A stretch of 64,000 bases of DNA from contig CM063247.1 of assembly GCA_032158295.1 (NCBI GenBank), positions 17,577,509-17,641,508 of the forward strand. Reading direction: 5' to 3'. Below are positions 44,681 through 54,268 of the stretch, one piece after another (position 1 is the first letter of the stretch; every line of letters starts with the position of its first letter). The position numbers and the translations under genes were made by a program. Under the pieces are notes generated by a model. That model was given only the letters and a program-made list of their open reading frames with translations, made no database searches and was not told where the DNA came from. Origin of the DNA: Pycnopodia helianthoides (lineage: Eukaryota; Echinodermata; Asteroidea; Forcipulatida; Asteriidae).

Positions 44681-45265
44681 GTGACTCGCCTGAGAGAATG
44701 TATGGAACAAGTGCATCAGTACGCAAGAGATAATCTTCGGATAGCAAGTGACAGACAAAAGCGCAACTATGATCACAAGGCAGAAAGAGGAGGATATAAC
44801 AAAGGAGATTGTGTCTGGTTGTACAACCCGAAGCGAAAACGAGGTTATTGTCCTAAGTTTCAGCTGGCTTGGGATGGACCGTATGTCGTTACTAAACGCT
44901 TGAGTGATGTCACGTATCGCATACAGAAAGGGTCACGAGGAAAACCAAGAGTTGTACATTACAACAGACTAAAGCCCTATAGCGGAGAAAATGCACCTCA
45001 GTGGTTCCAAGACAAGGCAAGAACAGAGGCACCAGCGATTGCGAATGAGGCACAAGAAGACGCTGACAACCAGAAAGATGATCACGAATGTCCGGTCCAA
45101 GTTAAAGAAGCTACGAAGACGGCAGAGGAGACAAGTAAAGGAAAAGTTTTGTCAAGCCATCAACGGCATGAGAAAAAGCAATCAAAGGAACCGGAATGCC
45201 ATGTGACTCAAGACAGACGCCGAAGTCAGCGAGAACGCCGACGGCCGGCAAGATATAAAGATTAA
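44681..45265 (+). pseudogene. gypsy-2 integrase C-terminal domain
   Basis: RLRECMEQVHQYARDNLR, RQKRNYDHKA, CVWLYNPKRKRGYCPKFQ, WDGPYVVTKRLSDVTYRIQ and PRVVHYNRLKPY align in order with the gypsy-1 integrase end. A long Lys/Glu-rich tail finishes with RRSQRERRRPARYKD and TAA. The AYRS/GRE segment that precedes this domain in gypsy-1 is absent, hence a deletion of about 80 codons at 44640-44680. Confidence 0.85.
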
Positions 45266-46298
45266 TACACAAGGGAAAGCCCAAGTGAACATCTAAGAAG
45301 TAGTACTGATGATTCCAAGAACAAAAAAAGACATAATAATATTTGGTAGTGTAGTATATACTACGGAAATTCAATCAAGAATTATTGCAAGGGATTAAGG
45401 AAAATTCAAAGGTTGGAGTGGAAAAAAGCATGAAATGAGACGTCGATGCACGACAAAGATCGTTGGTGAAAAAGTTTTCACGGATTTGGGAGAAGATAAA
45501 TTGATCCCTGGCCAGGAGCAAACATTCTTTGAAAGCCCATCAGAACTTGCAATAAATCGCCAGCGACATTGCTCTAGATGTTTAATGCATAACGCTTTAG
45601 ACCTTCGAAAAGGGACCTAATCAATGCTGGACTCTATGGTGTGATATTACTCGTGCTTTTGGATGCACAGTGCACGCACGGAGTGGAAATTATGAGGGCG
45701 CCCTCGTACACACGTTAATTGCGGAGAGACCGCAATGATGATGAGAGTCAGCATAACAGTTGCAGTGTGAAATTATAAAAGAAAACAGAGATTTATGATG
45801 AACAGAAATAAAAAGAATTCAGAATTAAAACTTACTCGTAGAAAAGTTCAATTACAAAGAAAAGTAATGAAAGAATGCGGCAGAACACCTTCAAGGTTAT
45901 TAAGACGTAGTGGAGTGGATGTTCCCATCACCATTAAATTAGGAGAATATCATTTGGTAGCATTTCTGTAGGGAAATATAAAAAAATTAAATAAATTAAA
46001 AATGCTGAACAGAAAAAGAAAAAAAATAATAAAATTGTATCGTCAATGGATGGTAGGCCTATGGCTGAAGTTATCAGACGAGAAAAAAAATGCCTAAAAC
46101 GTGACGTCACGAAAGTGGCGGCAAATAATAAAAATATGAGAGAAAAGAACCTGTGCGTGGAAAGCATCATATAACAATCAACATGAACAAGATATTAGGC
46201 ACACACGTCACACGTCCATCACACGTAACGCACACACAATCATCGGCGGACAGAGTGTAGAGCCAGTTACAAAGTGTCATCAGGGTGAAAGCTTAAAG
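45266..46298 (+). other. Spacer between gypsy-2 pol and zinc-finger ORF
   Basis: Mostly A-rich sequence on the + strand, as in the rest of gypsy-2, supporting that it belongs to the element. It holds two small frames: 45435-45620 (61 codons, including NRQRHCSRCLMH) and 45795-45971 (58 codons, strongly basic). Neither is recognised. Confidence 0.5.
45795..45971 (+). CDS. Small basic ORF, hypothetical
   Basis: 58 codons from ATG to TAG, rich in Lys/Arg (KLTRRKVQLQRKVMKECGR), ending with a hydrophobic stretch. A-rich base composition could give Lys codons by chance. A second short frame, 45991 onward, is also basic. Function unknown; listed because it lies between pol and the third ORF. Confidence 0.25.
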   Translation: MMNRNKKNSELKLTRRKVQLQRKVMKECGRTPSRLLRRSGVDVPITIKLGEYHLVAFL

Positions 46299-47255
46299 AT
46301 GGACAAACATCAAGAGGTAAAAGAACCCGGCAGAGAACAGAAAGATAAAGGAAAGTTTGATTGTTTCCGCTGTGGCAAAGTTTTTCGTCAGTTTGGGTTC
46401 TTGCAGCAGCACATGCTGCGGCAACACAAGGTGCATCCAAGTGAATGTAGGGCTCGGAGCAGCGTCAAGGACAGCAAAGATGAGACATGTAAGAAGAGAA
46501 AGTCTACAGACAAGGCCACCAAACCAGTCAAGTCGGTCATCACACAGAAAATCAGTGAGAGTAAAGAAAACAAGAAATCAAAGACGGCAGAGGACAAAGA
46601 TGATCGGACGACAAAGACTACAACAGCGTCAGCAGACAAGAAGAAATTAAGGGAAATCCTCGAGAAGATGACACCGGCAGTCATCACACTGCCACCGGTT
46701 TCTCCTTTCCCGTCTAGGTCGCCGTCGCCAGACTGCCCTTCCTTCTCACCCTTGATGACCAATGCCCCAGACTTCCAGGCATCTGATGGAGGAACCACCG
46801 CCCCTGCTCCACAGATGACGACCCCGCCCCCCTCAACAAGAGGCATGAAAAGGGGCCGACACGAGAGCCCCGTACCCGCCACGGCCGCGTCCACGTCGTC
46901 TACGTCTGCTGCCCGCCCACGCCGGATCCCGCAACAACAGCCACAGCTCCGTACTGGCCCACCGCGTTCTATCGCCGGAGCAGAGGTGGAGATGGCCAGG
47001 ACTGCTGCCAGGGAGCAGAACTTACCAAAGAGACAAACGAACGAGCTACACCAATTAGACCATGGTGTAATATTCAGACAAGTCGTCGAGTCTGCCCATT
47101 TCCCCGATGGGAAAGTGTATTCAGTAAGATTCAATGAATACCTGCTGCCAGCAAACGCAGCCTTCGGTAGGCCGCAGTGGCAAGTTGGCTACGCCGCCGC
47201 TCAAAACACAACGGCACAGACGCACACGGAATATGGAATGAACAATGAACAGTAA
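46299..47255 (+). CDS. C2H2 zinc-finger protein, candidate third ORF of gypsy-2
   Basis: An intact 318-codon frame from ATG to TAA. Residues about 20-45 form one C2H2 finger (CFRCGKVFRQFGFLQQHMLR then QH; Cys-x2-Cys-x12-His-x4-His). A Lys-rich segment follows (residues 50-125), then a Pro/Ser/Thr-rich segment (125-220), and a C-terminal block with HGVIFRQVVESAHFPDGKVY and NEYLLP. G+C content is higher than in the neighbouring pol. No transmembrane segment or signal peptide is seen, so it is not an envelope protein. A broken C2H2 frame occupies the same place in gypsy-1. DNA or RNA binding is likely; the role is unknown. It could also be an unrelated gene or captured host exon. Confidence 0.65.
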   Translation: MDKHQEVKEPGREQKDKGKFDCFRCGKVFRQFGFLQQHMLRQHKVHPSECRARSSVKDSKDETCKKRKSTDKATKPVKSVITQKISESKENKKSKTAEDKDDRTTKTTTASADKKKLREILEKMTPAVITLPPVSPFPSRSPSPDCPSFSPLMTNAPDFQASDGGTTAPAPQMTTPPPSTRGMKRGRHESPVPATAASTSSTSAARPRRIPQQQPQLRTGPPRSIAGAEVEMARTAAREQNLPKRQTNELHQLDHGVIFRQVVESAHFPDGKVYSVRFNEYLLPANAAFGRPQWQVGYAAAQNTTAQTHTEYGMNNEQ

Positions 47256-48000
47256 TTTATCGTCGATTTGATCTTTAGCAGTTTAGGGGTCTTTATTTTG
47301 TTGTTGTTGCTAATTTAGCTTCAAGTCGTTACTCATAGAGATGCAAGTTCCTGGACCAACGTAAGTAAAGTAAATTTGTTGTAAATATAAATTGTAAGCT
47401 GCATGGTTGTGCCTGCATGGTTGGGCGCAGACATGTTTGATGTGTTGCGTGACTACGGAACGATTTTAATTTTAAGAGAACACACATGGCCGCGAAAATT
47501 TTGCATTCGGCGTGCGCGCTTACGTACGCGCCATATTTAATCTAACGATCATTGCTCTTGTAAACAGGTGATTTTAGTGATGTCTTCAAAAAATATGTAG
47601 TAGGTGATTCTCTGATGTTGTTACTTACGTCTTAGGAAAAATGCTGAGTAGAACTAAAGCCTTGTTTGGGAGGATTCAATGCTTCAAGATGTCAAGGGGA
47701 AAAAACAAAATCTGCTTCAAGGATACACAATATGCCGGCAAGAATGACGAACTAAAAAAAAAAAACGTATACGCGCAAACGCACATGTTAAACATGACGC
47801 ACATGACGCTCGCAGTTTGTACGCTCATTAGCAGATTGTGCGTTCTCATTTGCTGCATATTTGGTTCGATGACGCATAGAAAAGAACAAACGCTTTATCA
47901 TGCAAATAGCCGTACAATTGCCGTACAAAATTTCAAGCTTTTGTATTGGTTTGTACATAAACATGGATGCGCCCACACGGCTTCAAAACCTTAGTGCGTG
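47256..48000. other. Sequence after the zinc-finger ORF; no gene seen
   Basis: A purine run 'agtttagggg' lies at 47280-47290 and could be a polypurine tract. No copy of the gypsy-2 5' LTR could be recognised. The section 47760-47990 has many CGCA and ACGCA words on both strands. Open frames (for example 47641-47994) show no domain. Confidence 0.4.
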
Positions 48001-48526
48001 TATAACGGGGTGTTAGCGCTCTAGTCAATATATATAGCTCTATGGTGTACACACATTTGGTTGCATGCCGTGGACGGTGCGTTAGCGTGCGCATTTGCCC
48101 GCGCATTTGCGCACGCTGACAAGCTGAAAACGCGCAAGCTACCAGACGTGTTTACATTCATTGGCTAACTATTTTAATGTTTAACCAATTAATCCACTGA
48201 TTCAGGCATTCTGCGTGCAGCGCGTATTTCTTGTAGGCTATAAAAGGCACTGAAAAGTAAGCTCGTGGCTCAGTTTTCCAGACGGGTACGACGTTACAAG
48301 ACCAAAGACCTGAAGATGTAAACAACACAGATGCCAGCGACAAAGAAACACAAGATACTCTTATAACTTACACTTTTATTAGATGATGCGCACTCAGCCA
48401 CGGCTACCAAAACACTGTTGCGTGCGATCATTACAATACAATTATAATTCAGCGGACTGGTTATTCTAGTACAGTAATATTTTACCAAGATAACCTTGGC
48501 ATGCAAGAGAGGGCGCTATGTACATT
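48001..48526 (+). repeat. Probable 5' LTR of gypsy-3, upstream part
   Basis: It shares 'gcaagctacc' (48136), GGCTATAAA (48236) and 'acaagaccaaagac' (48297) with the gypsy-2 LTR in the same order and spacing. The LTR resumes after the Ngaro insertion at 55392 and ends GAATCGTTGCA at 55557, next to the primer site. The left edge is not determined. Confidence 0.55.
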
Positions 48527-49416
48527 TTATTACCACATAAGACAAGTAAAGACACATGGCGTTTGTACTGTGTGGCTTGAGCAGCCCTTTTATTCTAATT
48601 GAATACGGAGTAAAATTACATGATCTTAAAACCATGAACAGTTTGTTACAAATGCAACCAATTAACCAAACTGCATTTTTACAAACTGAAAGCAACTCTT
48701 AATATATTTGCAAGAACAGTACTGATCTCCGGCAGTAGTTTAATCCGCGAGATTTTAAACATTAACAAAACTGATTTCCGGTAGTAGTCCAACCCGCGAA
48801 ATCTCATACAATTTTTATCAATAAAATTGATTTCCGGTAGTAGTCCAACCCGCGAAATCTCATACAATTATTAACAAAACTGATTTCCGGTAGTAGTCCA
48901 ACCCGCGAAATCTCATACAATTATTATCAAAACTGATTTCCGGTAGTAGTCCAACCCGCGAAATCTCATACAATTATTATCAAAACTGATTTCCGGTAGT
49001 AGTCCAACCCGCGAAATCTCATACAATTATTATCAAAACTGATTTCCGGTAGTAGTCCAACCCGCGAAATCTCATATACAAATTGTATCAAAATTGATTT
49101 CCGGTAGTAATCCAACCCGCGAAATCTCATACAATTATTATCAACATTGATTTCCGGTAGTAATCCAATCCGCGAAATCATAATTTAATAAATGTAAGGG
49201 GAAGAGTTACATAACAACTCAAATGGCATACATGGGTTGCATGTTAATCAAATCAAATAAAATACCATAGTGGTAGCAGGTCAATGGCAGAATAAGTTTC
49301 AAAGCTAAATTTGCCAACAGGTATAAAACAACAAAATAAAGAGCAAATGCTTCAGAAAGTACTAATTGAATGAATACACCCGAGGACTATGAAGGTGTAC
49401 ACAATGAAATACCGCC
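48527..49416 (-). repeat. Ngaro split direct repeat B2 (890 bp)
   Basis: It matches 49900-50789 at a constant offset of 1373 over the full length, including nine 53-bp minisatellite units. Identity appears complete except a substitution near 49411. Confidence 0.92.
48720..49185 (-). repeat. 53-bp minisatellite in Ngaro B2
   Basis: Nine units with core 'gatttccggtagtagtccaa' then cccgcgaaatctcatacaat and a 13-nt A+T-rich spacer; the outermost units are diverged. Because 53 is not a multiple of 3, the open frames here arise from combinations of units, not from selection for protein. Confidence 0.92.
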
Positions 49417-49608
49417 GATGTGCTTGCAAAGACCCCAAACGGGATAGTAGCCGGATACGCAAACTCAAACCCAGTGGGAAAAATGAGATCGTACGTTGGC
49501 CCCATGCTTGCTATCTCATGCCAACATGATGATTAGAGTCCTTACAAGCAATCGTGTTTAAAACATCCCAAAGATTGACAAGGTGGAATGCAGGGGAAGG
49601 TGGTGGGA

Positions 49609-49902
49609 ATTTAACGAAACTGTATTTCTTAAGCACAAGAAAACAAGTTAATACAAGGACTGCTCAAACAAAAGTGACTGTCTTTGCCACGTGGACAGTG
49701 GATCCATGGTGGATCCAAGGGGGGACGCTGCCCGCAAGCCGTGAAACAAATAAAAGACCAATGGGAAGTTAATTTGTAACACATGGTCAGTTAATTGCAC
49801 CAACATCCGACCACGAAGCAAAATATGCCCCACGGCAACCCACCAGCCTGTCTAGTAGTAATAAATTATTTGAGGCTCAAAGACTTGGCCTAAAATCTGT
49901 TA
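49609..49902 (-). repeat. Ngaro split direct repeat A2
   Basis: It matches 55099-55391, differing by one G in the run at about 49720. Confidence 0.92.
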
Positions 49903-50789
49903 TTACCACATAAGACAAGTAAAGACACATGGCGTTTGTACTGTGTGGCTTGAGCAGCCCTTTTATTCTAATTGAATACGGAGTAAAATTACATGATCTT
50001 AAAACCATGAACAGTTTGTTACAAATGCAACCAATTAACCAAACTGCATTTTTACAAACTGAAAGCAACTCTTAATATATTTGCAAGAACAGTACTGATC
50101 TCCGGCAGTAGTTTAATCCGCGAGATTTTAAACATTAACAAAACTGATTTCCGGTAGTAGTCCAACCCGCGAAATCTCATACAATTTTTATCAATAAAAT
50201 TGATTTCCGGTAGTAGTCCAACCCGCGAAATCTCATACAATTATTAACAAAACTGATTTCCGGTAGTAGTCCAACCCGCGAAATCTCATACAATTATTAT
50301 CAAAACTGATTTCCGGTAGTAGTCCAACCCGCGAAATCTCATACAATTATTATCAAAACTGATTTCCGGTAGTAGTCCAACCCGCGAAATCTCATACAAT
50401 TATTATCAAAACTGATTTCCGGTAGTAGTCCAACCCGCGAAATCTCATATACAAATTGTATCAAAATTGATTTCCGGTAGTAATCCAACCCGCGAAATCT
50501 CATACAATTATTATCAACATTGATTTCCGGTAGTAATCCAATCCGCGAAATCATAATTTAATAAATGTAAGGGGAAGAGTTACATAACAACTCAAATGGC
50601 ATACATGGGTTGCATGTTAATCAAATCAAATAAAATACCATAGTGGTAGCAGGTCAATGGCAGAATAAGTTTCAAAGCTAAATTTGCCAACAGGTATAAA
50701 ACAACAAAATAAAGAGCAAATGCTTCAGAAAGTACTAATTGAATGAATACACCCGAGGACTATGAAGGTGTACACAATGAAATTCCGCC
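49900..50789 (-). repeat. Ngaro split direct repeat B1 (890 bp)
   Basis: Second copy of 48527-49416, with the minisatellite at 50093-50560. It directly adjoins A2 and begins shortly after the SGNH hydrolase ORF. Confidence 0.92.
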
Positions 50790-50843
50790 AAACGGTCATT
50801 ATGGAATAATGACCGCCGCCACAATAGCCTCGTTGTGAATTTA

Positions 50844-51407
50844 TCAAATAGTGGAATAGTGTGATACCAGGGCAACACAAAAATTAACAAGTAACAATTT
50901 AGTTGACTTATCCGTTAGGTGTACACCATCCTGCACGAACAGTTCGGGTTTGTCCCAAACAATTTGTGGATGTGCAATTAACCCCCCAGGAGCAGCACGA
51001 AACAGGCCACCAACAATGCGGTTAATGGCCCGGCGTGTCCGCTCCACCTTATTTTGGTTATATGCACCCATATAATGGATACGGGGTAAAATGCTGGACC
51101 AAAATAACACCGCGCTAGGGAGCATTTGTCTACTATAGCGCAATATACTTCTGATGCTATCTAGTATGTCCTTTTTGGGCAGGCGGTCGAGGTCGTTCGA
51201 CCCCACGTGCAGGATACAAACATCCGGGGTTTGGTTGGCTGTAGCCCACGTCTCATGCAGAAAGTCATTGTATTGTGACAGGCACAGACCACGCCTTCCA
51301 TAGTATCGAACTTCAAATTCCCGAAGGCAAGCCTCATCACTGCACCACGCCGCCGTCCGGGACATCCCGTCTACGAATGAATCACCAATGACCCACACCA
51401 CGGGCAC
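50844..51407 (-). CDS. Ngaro SGNH-family hydrolase
   Basis: 187 codons. VIGDSF places the nucleophile Ser at residue 10, the Gly block is YYGRRG (about 37-40), Asn is in HVGSNDL (residue 71), and the Asp/His pair is in QDGVHLT (D160, H163). All four SGNH blocks are present, so an active esterase/lipase fold is expected. No signal peptide or membrane segment is seen. It is the last ORF, separated from the recombinase by about 85 nt. SGNH ORFs are known from some Ngaro-group elements. What the enzyme does for the element is not known. Confidence 0.85.
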   Translation of the reverse strand: MPVVWVIGDSFVDGMSRTAAWCSDEACLREFEVRYYGRRGLCLSQYNDFLHETWATANQTPDVCILHVGSNDLDRLPKKDILDSIRSILRYSRQMLPSAVLFWSSILPRIHYMGAYNQNKVERTRRAINRIVGGLFRAAPGGLIAHPQIVWDKPELFVQDGVHLTDKSTKLLLVNFCVALVSHYSTI

Positions 51408-51492
51408 ACCGTGGTGTAAGGTCGCTCAAAAATAAACAAAAATAAATGAAAGGGTGTTAGTTTGGCAATATCAACTGATAATGGTGCATGAA

Positions 51493-52431
51493 TCATAAAA
51501 TAAAGTCAGGTGCAATACGAATGTACCGCCTGTAAACATTGGATTTCCAACGACCCATAGTTTGAATGACCGACTCGGGTAAACCTGCCATAGCCGCAGA
51601 TGTCGCCGCCCCAATACGAAATGAATGAGAGGTGAAGCGCTGGTCCTTAAGGCCAACAAAACCAAGAGCGCGCTGCAAGACCGCCGTGAACTGAGCGCGT
51701 GTGACCGGGGTCCCATTAAAGTGGGTTAAAAAATTATCGCCCTGCGAGGTGCAAGCCCGCATGGACATATACTGCTCAGTGGCCCGCACAGGGCAGAGTA
51801 AATTGCCAGCTTGTGAGAACACTGGAATGACAATGAAACAACCTTTACCAAACTGATCAGTTTTTGAAAACCGAACATTCAAAACAACAACTTGGCCTGC
51901 AGGCTCGTGCTGCAGGGAAACATCCGACCGCCTCAAGGGAGATGCCGCATCCTTGGATGTGGCTGTCAGTTCCCCAACCCGCAGAAAACCAAAGAAAGCT
52001 AACAGAAACGCTGTGCGAAATAAGCAAGCTTCAAAGCGGCTGCTGCAAACTGAATCCAGCGCCGGCACAATGCGCTGCAAAATGAGCAATGTAATGGGGC
52101 GGCGTGCGTCACGGCGGCTATTGATACGTCTACAGCCATCCAACAAACGTTTAATAATGAAATGTTTGGTGATATCAGGTGACCCAGACAAACGCAGTGC
52201 TGATGCAATACCTGAAACATAAGTTGCAATGGAGTTTGGTGCATACTTATTAACTGACAAAAATGCAATAAATTGAACCAGGGACTGAAGAGACCGGGTA
52301 GTTGTATTAAGGAAGCCATGATTTGAGCAAAACCACTGGAAAAGTTGCCATGCCCTTTGGTAAAGCAAGTGCGTGCGGGGGGCCAATGAATGTTGCAACA
52401 AGTCTTGTACCTCTAACTGAAGTCGTCCCAA
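51493..52431 (-). CDS. Ngaro tyrosine recombinase
   Basis: 312 codons. An N-terminal SAM-like core-binding region (LLYQRAWQLFQWFCSNHGF ... SLVQFIAFLSVNKYAPNSI) is followed by the catalytic domain: Arg151 in FFGFLRVGELT, His269 and Arg272 in TSHSFRIGAA, Trp295 in MGRWKS, and the nucleophile Tyr at 300 or 303 (VYRRYI). The R-H-R-(H/W)-Y set is complete. It joins the circular cDNA to host DNA. The start ATG overlaps the end of the RNase H frame by 19 nt in a -1 relation. Confidence 0.92.
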   Translation of the reverse strand: MGRLQLEVQDLLQHSLAPRTHLLYQRAWQLFQWFCSNHGFLNTTTRSLQSLVQFIAFLSVNKYAPNSIATYVSGIASALRLSGSPDITKHFIIKRLLDGCRRINSRRDARRPITLLILQRIVPALDSVCSSRFEACLFRTAFLLAFFGFLRVGELTATSKDAASPLRRSDVSLQHEPAGQVVVLNVRFSKTDQFGKGCFIVIPVFSQAGNLLCPVRATEQYMSMRACTSQGDNFLTHFNGTPVTRAQFTAVLQRALGFVGLKDQRFTSHSFRIGAATSAAMAGLPESVIQTMGRWKSNVYRRYIRIAPDFIL

Positions 52432-53006
52432 AGGTTGCTGGGTAAGGGAGTCAAAACGGGGTCTGCCCCGGGAGCCAACTGGCGAAAACGTTTCATCTGA
52501 AAACGGGAAAGAGCATCGGCGATAGAATTATCAACACCGGGTACATGACGTGCCTTGAAGTGAATGTTGAATTCCAGACAGTGCAATACCATTGAACGAA
52601 CCAATTTCATGATCTTAGGACAATGTGACGTCTGCCGATTGATAATAGACACAACAGCCTCATTATCGCACCAAAAAATTACTCTGTTATTCCGCAAGGC
52701 GGGACTCCATAAACGCAGAGCAAGTGTAATAGGAAACAGCTCAAGAAATGCTATGGACATTTTCAATGAACGGATCGCATCCGGCCAACGACCTTGCGAC
52801 CAACTGCCATCAAAAAATGCCCCAAAGCCTAGTTCTGCTGAAGCATCCGTAAACAAATGTAAGTTACCATTAGACATCCAAATACCGGGTGGAAACATAA
52901 CTGAACCATTAAAGTGTAACAAAAATTGTTGCCAAGCAAGTAGATCTTCCCTAGCCCCTGTCGTAACACGAATACGATGATGTGGCTTAGAAACACCCCG
53001 TGTCAT
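52413..53006 (-). CDS. Ngaro RNase H domain
   Basis: 197 codons. HLFTDASAELGFGAFFDG (Asp), FLELFPITLALRLW (Glu), FWCDNEAVVSIINRQ (Asp) and HVPGVDNSIADALSR (Asp) form the RNase H catalytic set. Its ATG overlaps the RT stop as ATGA (53006-53003). In most Ngaro elements RT and RNase H are one protein, so this is either a one-base frameshift or a genuine coupled start. Confidence 0.88.
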   Translation of the reverse strand: MTRGVSKPHHRIRVTTGAREDLLAWQQFLLHFNGSVMFPPGIWMSNGNLHLFTDASAELGFGAFFDGSWSQGRWPDAIRSLKMSIAFLELFPITLALRLWSPALRNNRVIFWCDNEAVVSIINRQTSHCPKIMKLVRSMVLHCLEFNIHFKARHVPGVDNSIADALSRFQMKRFRQLAPGADPVLTPLPSNLWDDFS

Positions 53007-54268
53007 ATCAAATAAGGCCTCAGAAAAGCACGACCTGGCCGAACTGCTCTACACACAAAATTCAAACTCCCTAACAAAGATTGGAGAACACGGAGTGTGA
53101 CCTTCTTCCTAACCAACACACTGTCCAGTTTAGCCTGCAAGGCAGTTAGTTTGCCCGGAGGCACCGTAACTTCCTGAGATATTGTATTAATTGCCAAGCC
53201 CAGGAAAGTTAATGTAGTTGTCGGCCCCTCAGTTTTCTCAACCGCCAAAGGCACCCCAAATTCCTTGCAAACGACTTTAAAGGACTGCAGGGCACGCTCA
53301 CACTCGTGAGTGGCCTGTTTACCAACGAAGAGAAAATCATCAAGATAATGCAAAATGTTCGGGGTAACAGCGACCTTGCGGGCACTGTATTCCAGGAAGG
53401 TGCTAAATCGTTCAAATGTGGCACAAGAAATAGAACAACCCATTGGCATACATTTGTCGAAATAGAAGTGGCCATCAAGAGTGAAACCCAGCAAATTAAA
53501 ATCATCGGGGTGAACCGGAAGCAAGCGAAACGCTGATTTGATATCCGATTTGGCCATAAGAGCACCAGGACCCAAAAGAGTCACCATGGCAACAGCATCA
53601 TCAAAACTAGCATAAGTGACTGACGTTAAAGATTGATCAATGTGATCATTAACTGAATCACCAAGCGGCGAAGAAAGGTTATGAATCAGGCGAAATTCTC
53701 CAGGCACTTGTTTTGGTACAAGACCAATTGGGGAACAACGGAGGGCCTGCAAAGGAGGATCTAAAAATGGGCCAGCCACTCGGCCAAGTTCAACCTCACG
53801 GTCAACCTTCTGCCTAACCATGGAAGGATTGTCAAAAACAGAAGTCAAATTACGAGCCAGTGAACCAACCCGTTGACCAACGTAACCAAGCCTAAAGCCA
53901 TAAGAAAAACCATGCAAGAGGAGTTGAGAATCAAATTTGTTAGGATAAACAAGCAAAAACGGAAGCAACTTATTGAGCTTAATTGGGGTTGGTGCTAGCT
54001 GCTGGCTTGAGGGAACGAGTAACTCTGCAATGCACGGCTGCATGACCGGCTGAGGAGCAGTTAGCGCATTTGTGCGCGTAACGGCAGGCTGTACGCACGC
54101 ATTGGCCACGGTTGAAGCCGTGACAGGTACGGAGCATTTGGGTTGACTGCCGTTGTCCCACTCCACCATTGCGGTCGTGCTGCCGAAAGGAGCCATTGTT
54201 TCCGTAGGGACGAAAAGTATGTGGCTGAACCGGCGCACCAACCAAAGTGAGCCACAACTCAGCGTCAA
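53003..54268 (-). CDS. Ngaro reverse transcriptase
   Basis: A 421-codon frame. RT blocks: IGLVPKQVPGEFRLIHNLS, MAKSDIKSAFRLLPVHPDD (first Asp), CMPMGCSISCATFERFSTFL, LHYLDDFLFVGK (YLDD) and TLTFLGLAIN, then the thumb with LLGSLNFVCRAV. The DIRS/Ngaro RT type is recognisable from KSDIKSAFR and MGCSISC. The first about 95 codons overlap gag in a +1 relation and may not be translated. RT could be reached by +1 frameshifting or internal initiation. Confidence 0.9.
   Translation of the reverse strand: MTLSCGSLWLVRRFSHILFVPTETMAPFGSTTAMVEWDNGSQPKCSVPVTASTVANACVQPAVTRTNALTAPQPVMQPCIAELLVPSSQQLAPTPIKLNKLLPFLLVYPNKFDSQLLLHGFSYGFRLGYVGQRVGSLARNLTSVFDNPSMVRQKVDREVELGRVAGPFLDPPLQALRCSPIGLVPKQVPGEFRLIHNLSSPLGDSVNDHIDQSLTSVTYASFDDAVAMVTLLGPGALMAKSDIKSAFRLLPVHPDDFNLLGFTLDGHFYFDKCMPMGCSISCATFERFSTFLEYSARKVAVTPNILHYLDDFLFVGKQATHECERALQSFKVVCKEFGVPLAVEKTEGPTTTLTFLGLAINTISQEVTVPPGKLTALQAKLDSVLVRKKVTLRVLQSLLGSLNFVCRAVRPGRAFLRPYLI

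Larger units (their letters stand above)
39469..47255 (+). mobile_element. Ty3/gypsy element gypsy-2 with downstream zinc-finger ORF; 3' LTR not found
   Basis: The order is LTR, PBS, gag, protease, RT, RNase H, integrase, spacer, C2H2 ORF. Damage includes a TGA in gag, single frameshifts between protease and RT, RT and RNase H, and within RNase H, and a deletion of about 80 codons between integrase core and C-terminal domain. It is a different subfamily from gypsy-1 but close to gypsy-3. Confidence 0.8.

Noticed and set aside
46388..47134. 248-codon minus-strand frame opposite the zinc-finger ORF
   Set aside because: Shadow of the plus-strand ORF; hydrophobic and Ser/Val-rich from antisense of Lys/Pro codons, with no domain.
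47256..48526. 3' LTR of gypsy-2
   Set aside because: No segment similar enough to the gypsy-2 5' LTR (39469-40056). The LTR-like features here fit gypsy-3 better.
48679..50554. Open frames with repeated MRFRGLDYYRKS-type peptides on the minus strand
   Set aside because: They are translations of the 53-bp minisatellite. The frame changes from unit to unit and the same frames occur in both B repeats.
52564..52980. 138-codon plus-strand frame
   Set aside because: Opposite the Ngaro RNase H frame, which has all catalytic motifs.
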